A stretch of 48,336 nucleotides of DNA from Polaromonas sp. UBA5171 (GTDB lineage Bacteria; Pseudomonadota; Gammaproteobacteria; Burkholderiales; Burkholderiaceae_C), in the NCBI GenBank assembly GCA_002413395.1, contig DHWX01000051.1:29495-77830 (forward strand). Reading direction: 5' to 3'. A program made the position numbers and the translations under genes. Numbering within the stretch: the stretch's first letter is position 1; each line of letters opens with the position of its first letter. The notes below the pieces were generated by a model that was given only the letters and a program-made list of their open reading frames with translations, did not search any database and had not been told where the DNA came from. Positions 44,901-48,336 of this stretch are shown here, one piece after another.

Positions 44901-46720
44901 GCATCAAGCAGGTGGCTTCGGGCCGCTTTGGCGTCACGGCCGAATACCTGGTGTCGGCCGACCAGATACAGATCAAGATGGCGCAGGGAGCCAAGCCTGG
45001 CGAGGGCGGACAGTTGCCCGGCGGCAAGGTCAGTGAATACATCGGTCACCTGCGTTTCTCGGTGCCCGGTGTCGGCCTGATTTCGCCGCCGCCACACCAT
45101 GACATTTATTCGATTGAAGACCTGGCACAGCTCATCCACGACCTGAAAAACGTCAACCCGCGCGCCAGCATCAGCGTCAAGCTGGTCAGCGAAACGGGCG
45201 TGGGCACAGTGGCCGCGGGCGTCGCCAAGGCCAAGGCCGACCATGTGGTGATTGCAGGCCATGACGGCGGCACGGGCGCCTCGCCCTGGTCGTCCATCAA
45301 GCATGCCGGTTCACCCTGGGAAATCGGCCTGGCTGAAACCCAGCAGACGCTGGTGCTCAACCGCCTGCGTGGCCGCATTCGCGTGCAGACTGATGGCCAG
45401 ATGAAAACCGGCCGCGACGTGGTCATTGGCGGGCTGCTGGGCGCTGACGAATTCGGCTTTGCCACAGCGCCCCTGGTGGTCGAGGGCTGCATCATGATGC
45501 GCAAATGCCATCTCAACACCTGCCCGGTAGGCGTGGCCACGCAAGACCCGGTCCTGCGCCAGAAATTCAGTGGCAAGCCTGAGCATGTCGTCAATTACTT
45601 TTTCTTTGTCGCTGAAGAAGCCCGTCAGCTCATGGCGCAGTTGGGAGTGCGCAAGTTTGATGACCTGATTGGCCGCGCCGACCTGCTCGATACGCAAAAA
45701 GGCATTGAGCACTGGAAGGCCAGCGGCCTAGATTTCAGTCGTTTGTTTTACCAGCCCAACGTGCCGGCCGATGTGCCGCGCCTGCATGTGATGGAGCAGG
45801 ACCATGCGCTCGGCAAGGCGCTGGATGTGCGCCTGATTGAAAAATCAAAAGCGGCACTGGAAAAGGGTGAAAAAGTTCAGTTCATCGAAGTCGTGCGCAA
45901 CGTCAACCGTACCGTCGGCGCCATGCTGTCGGGCGAACTGACGCGCTTGCGACCTGAAGGCCTGCCCGACGACACGCTGCGCATCCAGCTCGAAGGCACC
46001 GGTGGCCAGTCGTTTGGCGCCTTCCTGGCCAAGGGCATCACCCTTTACTTGATCGGTGACGCGAACGACTACACCGGCAAGGGTCTGAGCGGTGGCCGCA
46101 TCGTGGTGCGACCGAGCATTGACTTCCGCGGCGATGCCGTCAAGAACACCATCGTCGGCAACACCGTGCTCTACGGCGCGACCACCGGCGAAGCCTTCTT
46201 CAGCGGCGTGGCCGGCGAGCGTTTTGCCGTGCGCCTGTCGGGCGCGACCGCCGTCGTCGAAGGCACGGGCGACCATGGCTGCGAATACATGACGGGCGGC
46301 ACGGTGGCGGTGCTGGGCAAGACCGGCCGCAACTTTGCCGCTGGCATGAGCGGCGGCGTCGCCTATGTGTACGACGAAGACGGGCAGTTCGCAACGCGCT
46401 GCAACACCTCCATGGTGTCCATGGACCGGGTGGTGACCACCGCCGAGCAGCACACCCACGACACTGCCGACTGGCATGGTAACGATAGCGATGAGGCGCA
46501 GCTTCAGCGCCTGCTGCGTGATCACCATCGCTGGACTGGCAGCAAGCGCGCGCGCGAGTTGCTCGACAACTGGGCTGAGGCGCGGCTGAAGTTCATCAAG
46601 GTGTTTCCCAACGAGTACAAGCGCGCGTTGATTGGGCGCAAGGAACGCCGGCTGGAAGCGGCAACCGAAACCACGCGCGCGCAAGTTGCCACCAACCAGG
46701 AGGCGGCGCTGGCCAAGTAA
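41978..46720 (+). CDS. gltB: glutamate synthase (NADPH), large subunit
   Basis: Takes the amide of glutamine and, with 2-oxoglutarate, makes glutamate. The 1580-residue product has an N-terminal class II amidotransferase domain whose catalytic Cys25 (EHDACGVGF) would be exposed after removal of a 24-residue propeptide. A central linker domain follows, then the FMN-binding synthase domain (about residues 830-1210; GAMSLGSISTEAHATLAVAM, SNTGEGGEDPNRY). The 3Fe-4S ligands are Cys1171, Cys1177 and Cys1182 (CIMMRKCHLNTC). The GXGXG beta-helix comes at the end. Length is as expected for Burkholderiales. gltD begins 58 bp downstream. Confidence 0.97.
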   Translation: MTTAAEIRHFEQHGLYDATREHDACGVGFVAHIKGHKTHAIVQQGLKILENLDHRGAVGADKLMGDGAGILIQLPDTLYREEMAKQGVALPPPGEYGVGMVFLPKEHASRLACEQVLERAVKAEGQVLLGWRDVPVNRDMPMSPTVREKEPILRQIFIGRGNDVIVQDALERKLYVIRKTASAAIQNLHLTHSKEYYVPSMSSRTVVYKGLLLADQVGTYYLDLQDQRCVSALGLVHQRFSTNTFPEWPLAHPYRYVAHNGEINTVKGNYNWMKAREGVMSSPVLGADLQKLYPITFPGQSDTATFDNCLELLTMAGYPISQAVMMMIPEPWEQHTTMDERRKAFYEYHAAMLEPWDGPASIVFTDGRQIGATLDRNGLRPSRYCVTDDDLVIMASESGVLPIPEHKIVRKWRLQPGKMFLIDLEQGRMVDDEEIKATLANSKPYKQWIENLRIRLDDVSAKTPESAVQAPVTSEVSLLDRQQAFGYTQEDIKFLISPMAINGEEATGSMGNDSPLAVLSSKNKPLYNYFKQLFAQVTNPPIDPIREAIVMSLVSFIGPKPNLLDINQVNPPMRLEVSQPVLNSADMQKLHNIEAHTQGKFKSYTLDITYPLAWGHEGVEAKLASLCAEAVDAIKGGKNILIVSDRAMSARQVAIPALLALSAIHQHLVKEGLRTTAGLVVETGSAREVHHFAVLAGYGAEAVHPYLAIETLAELSKGLPGDLSTDKAVYNYTKAVGKGLSKIMSKMGVSTYMSYCGSQLFEAIGLNRNTVDKFFTGTASQVGGMGVFEIAEEALRMHKAAFSDDPVLANMLDAGGEYAWRVRGEDHMWTPDAIAKLQHSTRSNNWNTYKEYAQLINDQNRRHMTLRGLFEFKIDPGKAIPIDEVEPAKEIVKRFVTGAMSLGSISTEAHATLAVAMNRIGGKSNTGEGGEDPNRYRQELKGIPIKKGETLKSVIGAKQVEVDLPLQDGDSLRSRIKQVASGRFGVTAEYLVSADQIQIKMAQGAKPGEGGQLPGGKVSEYIGHLRFSVPGVGLISPPPHHDIYSIEDLAQLIHDLKNVNPRASISVKLVSETGVGTVAAGVAKAKADHVVIAGHDGGTGASPWSSIKHAGSPWEIGLAETQQTLVLNRLRGRIRVQTDGQMKTGRDVVIGGLLGADEFGFATAPLVVEGCIMMRKCHLNTCPVGVATQDPVLRQKFSGKPEHVVNYFFFVAEEARQLMAQLGVRKFDDLIGRADLLDTQKGIEHWKASGLDFSRLFYQPNVPADVPRLHVMEQDHALGKALDVRLIEKSKAALEKGEKVQFIEVVRNVNRTVGAMLSGELTRLRPEGLPDDTLRIQLEGTGGQSFGAFLAKGITLYLIGDANDYTGKGLSGGRIVVRPSIDFRGDAVKNTIVGNTVLYGATTGEAFFSGVAGERFAVRLSGATAVVEGTGDHGCEYMTGGTVAVLGKTGRNFAAGMSGGVAYVYDEDGQFATRCNTSMVSMDRVVTTAEQHTHDTADWHGNDSDEAQLQRLLRDHHRWTGSKRARELLDNWAEARLKFIKVFPNEYKRALIGRKERRLEAATETTRAQVATNQEAALAK

Positions 46721-46778
46721 GCGCCCCGGCGGCTGGATCAGACACTTGCATTAACAACGGAATTGACAGGACTTCATC

Positions 46779-48245
46779 ATGGGAAAAATCACCGGTTTCA
46801 TGGAATACGAGCGCATCGAAGAGGGCTACAAGCCCATTCCCGAACGCCTGAAAAATTACCGGGAGTTTGTTATTGGCCTGGACGATGCGCAGGCCAGCAA
46901 GCAGGGAGCGCGCTGCATGGACTGTGGCACGCCGTTTTGCTCCAATGGTTGCCCGGTCAACAACCTCATTCCCGATTTCAATGACATGGTGTACCGTGGC
47001 GATTGGAAAAACGCGATTGACTCGCTGCACAGCACCAACAATTTTCCTGAGTTCACCGGCCGCATCTGCCCCGCACCCTGCGAGGCAGCCTGCACGCTCA
47101 ACGTAAATGACGACGCAGTGGGCATCAAATCGATTGAGCACGCCATCATTGACCGTGCTTGGTCCGAGGGCTGGGTCAAGCCCCAGTTGCCCAAGTACAA
47201 GACCGGTAAAAAAGTGGCGATTGTGGGCTCCGGCCCTGCCGGCATGGCCGCTGCACAGCAGTTGGCGCGGGCCGGTCACGAGGTGACGCTGTTTGAGAAA
47301 AACGACCGCATCGGTGGTTTGCTGCGCTACGGCATTCCCGATTTCAAGATGGAAAAAACCCATATCGACCGACGGATTGAGCAAATGCAGGCGGAAGGCG
47401 TGAACTTTCGCACCAGCGTGATGGTGGGCAGCCTGCCCAAAGACTCCAAGGTGACGAACTGGGCCAAGGAAACCATTGCGCCTGAGCAGCTTCAAAAAGA
47501 CTTTGATGCCGTGATCCTGACCGGTGGCGCCGAGCAGTCACGTGATCTGCCGGTGCCTGGTCGCGACCTGGCCGGTGTGCACTTCGCCATGGAATTTTTG
47601 CCGCTCCAGAACAAGGTCAATGCGGGCGACAAGGTCAAGGGTCAGATCAGGGCGGATGGCAAGCATGTCATCGTGATTGGCGGTGGCGACACGGGTTCTG
47701 ACTGCGTGGGCACCAGCAATCGCCATGGGGCGGCCAGCGTGACCCAGTTTGAACTGATGCCGCAGCCCCCTATTGAGGAAAACCGCCCCATGACCTGGCC
47801 TTACTGGCCGGTCAAGTTGCGCACCAGTTCCAGCCACCAGGAGGGTTGCGAGCGCGAGTTCGCCATCTCGACCAAGGAATTGATCGGCGAGAAGGGCAAA
47901 GTCACGGGCCTGAAAACCGTCCGCGTCGAATGGAAAAACGGCAAGATGGTCGAAGTACCCGGCTCGGAGCAAATCCTCAAGGCCGATCTGGTTCTGCTGG
48001 CCATGGGCTTTGTCTCGCCCGTCGCTTCGGTGCTGGAGGCCTTCGGCGTCGAGAAAGACAACCGCGGTAACGTCAAAGCGAGCGCTGACTTCACGGGTGG
48101 CTATGCCACCAACGTGCCCAAGGTGTTTGCCGCTGGTGACATCCGGCGCGGCCAGAGCCTGGTGGTGTGGGCGATTCGCGAAGGCCGCCAGGCTGCGCGC
48201 GCGGTCGACGAATTCCTGATGGGTTACAGCGACCTGCCGCGCTGA
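46779..48245 (+). CDS. gltD: glutamate synthase (NADPH), small subunit
   Basis: Feeds electrons from NADPH to the large subunit through FAD and two 4Fe-4S clusters. The 488-residue product has cluster Cys residues 46, 49, 54, 58 (RCMDCGTPFCSNGC) and 97, 101, 105 (ICPAPCEAAC). It also has an FAD-binding AIVGSGPAGMAAA (about residues 148-160), the NADPH-site GGGDTGSDC and a C-terminal FAAGDIRRGQSLVVWAIREG. ATG 46779 follows an ACAGGAC stretch. Only 91 bases remain in the window after it, with no clear feature. Confidence 0.96.
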   Translation: MGKITGFMEYERIEEGYKPIPERLKNYREFVIGLDDAQASKQGARCMDCGTPFCSNGCPVNNLIPDFNDMVYRGDWKNAIDSLHSTNNFPEFTGRICPAPCEAACTLNVNDDAVGIKSIEHAIIDRAWSEGWVKPQLPKYKTGKKVAIVGSGPAGMAAAQQLARAGHEVTLFEKNDRIGGLLRYGIPDFKMEKTHIDRRIEQMQAEGVNFRTSVMVGSLPKDSKVTNWAKETIAPEQLQKDFDAVILTGGAEQSRDLPVPGRDLAGVHFAMEFLPLQNKVNAGDKVKGQIRADGKHVIVIGGGDTGSDCVGTSNRHGAASVTQFELMPQPPIEENRPMTWPYWPVKLRTSSSHQEGCEREFAISTKELIGEKGKVTGLKTVRVEWKNGKMVEVPGSEQILKADLVLLAMGFVSPVASVLEAFGVEKDNRGNVKASADFTGGYATNVPKVFAAGDIRRGQSLVVWAIREGRQAARAVDEFLMGYSDLPR

Positions 48246-48336
48246 GGCCTTCGCAAATCGCCTAGCAGCCTGTCGGACACAGAGATTTAAAAGTCTGACC
48301 GGCTTTGAGTTTGCTTAACCCATCTTTGTCACTTTC

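Overview
The window looks like chromosomal DNA of a betaproteobacterium of the order Burkholderiales, most likely family Comamonadaceae (Polaromonas/Rhodoferax-like). This rests on recognised proteins and gene order: a 4.7 kb gltB followed by gltD, a DUF2782-thrB-BPSS1780-type operon divergent from polA, pepN-fbp, yajQ/murB, ppnP-argG and prfB with the classical +1 frameshift site. No database search was possible, so the taxon is an inference.

Layout. 1-1422: the end of an alpha/beta hydrolase gene and a truncated CHASE3 sensor. 1527-6556: housekeeping block prfB, pepN, fbp and tRNA-Thr(CGT). About 6557-15990: a decayed genomic island beside the tRNA gene. It carries two defective tyrosine recombinases, one at each end, a DUF4365 gene fused out of frame to an integrase, an MBL-fold protein translationally coupled to a small ORF, a Sel1-repeat exported protein, a frameshifted primase module with iteron-like repeats, and a HigBA-like toxin-antitoxin pair. 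16036-24915: core genes yajQ, murB, argG, ppnP, an alpha/beta hydrolase, guaC, an exported CxxC protein and a uvrD-type helicase.

24991-32616 is a self-contained catabolic cassette: GntR regulator, divergent NitT/TauT-type ABC importer (binding protein, ATPase, permease), IlvD/EDD sugar-acid dehydratase, RraA-like aldolase and 2-ketoglutarate-semialdehyde-type dehydrogenase. The genes suggest import of an organic or sugar acid, dehydration, retro-aldol cleavage and oxidation of the aldehyde. Just after it, at 32636-32687, lies a fragment closely matching the 3' end of uvrD. The whole cassette is therefore bracketed by a direct repeat of the uvrD tail, which points to insertion or duplication at that locus.

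32736-48245: core genes again. These are the BPSS1780-type membrane protein, thrB and a DUF2782 protein on the minus strand, a polA reading frame broken by a one-base insertion, a ZIP metal transporter, a dGTPase-like HD hydrolase, a DUF1624 acetyltransferase-like membrane protein, a RAYT (REP-associated transposase) element with inverted REP-like flanks, then gltB and gltD, which make glutamate synthase.
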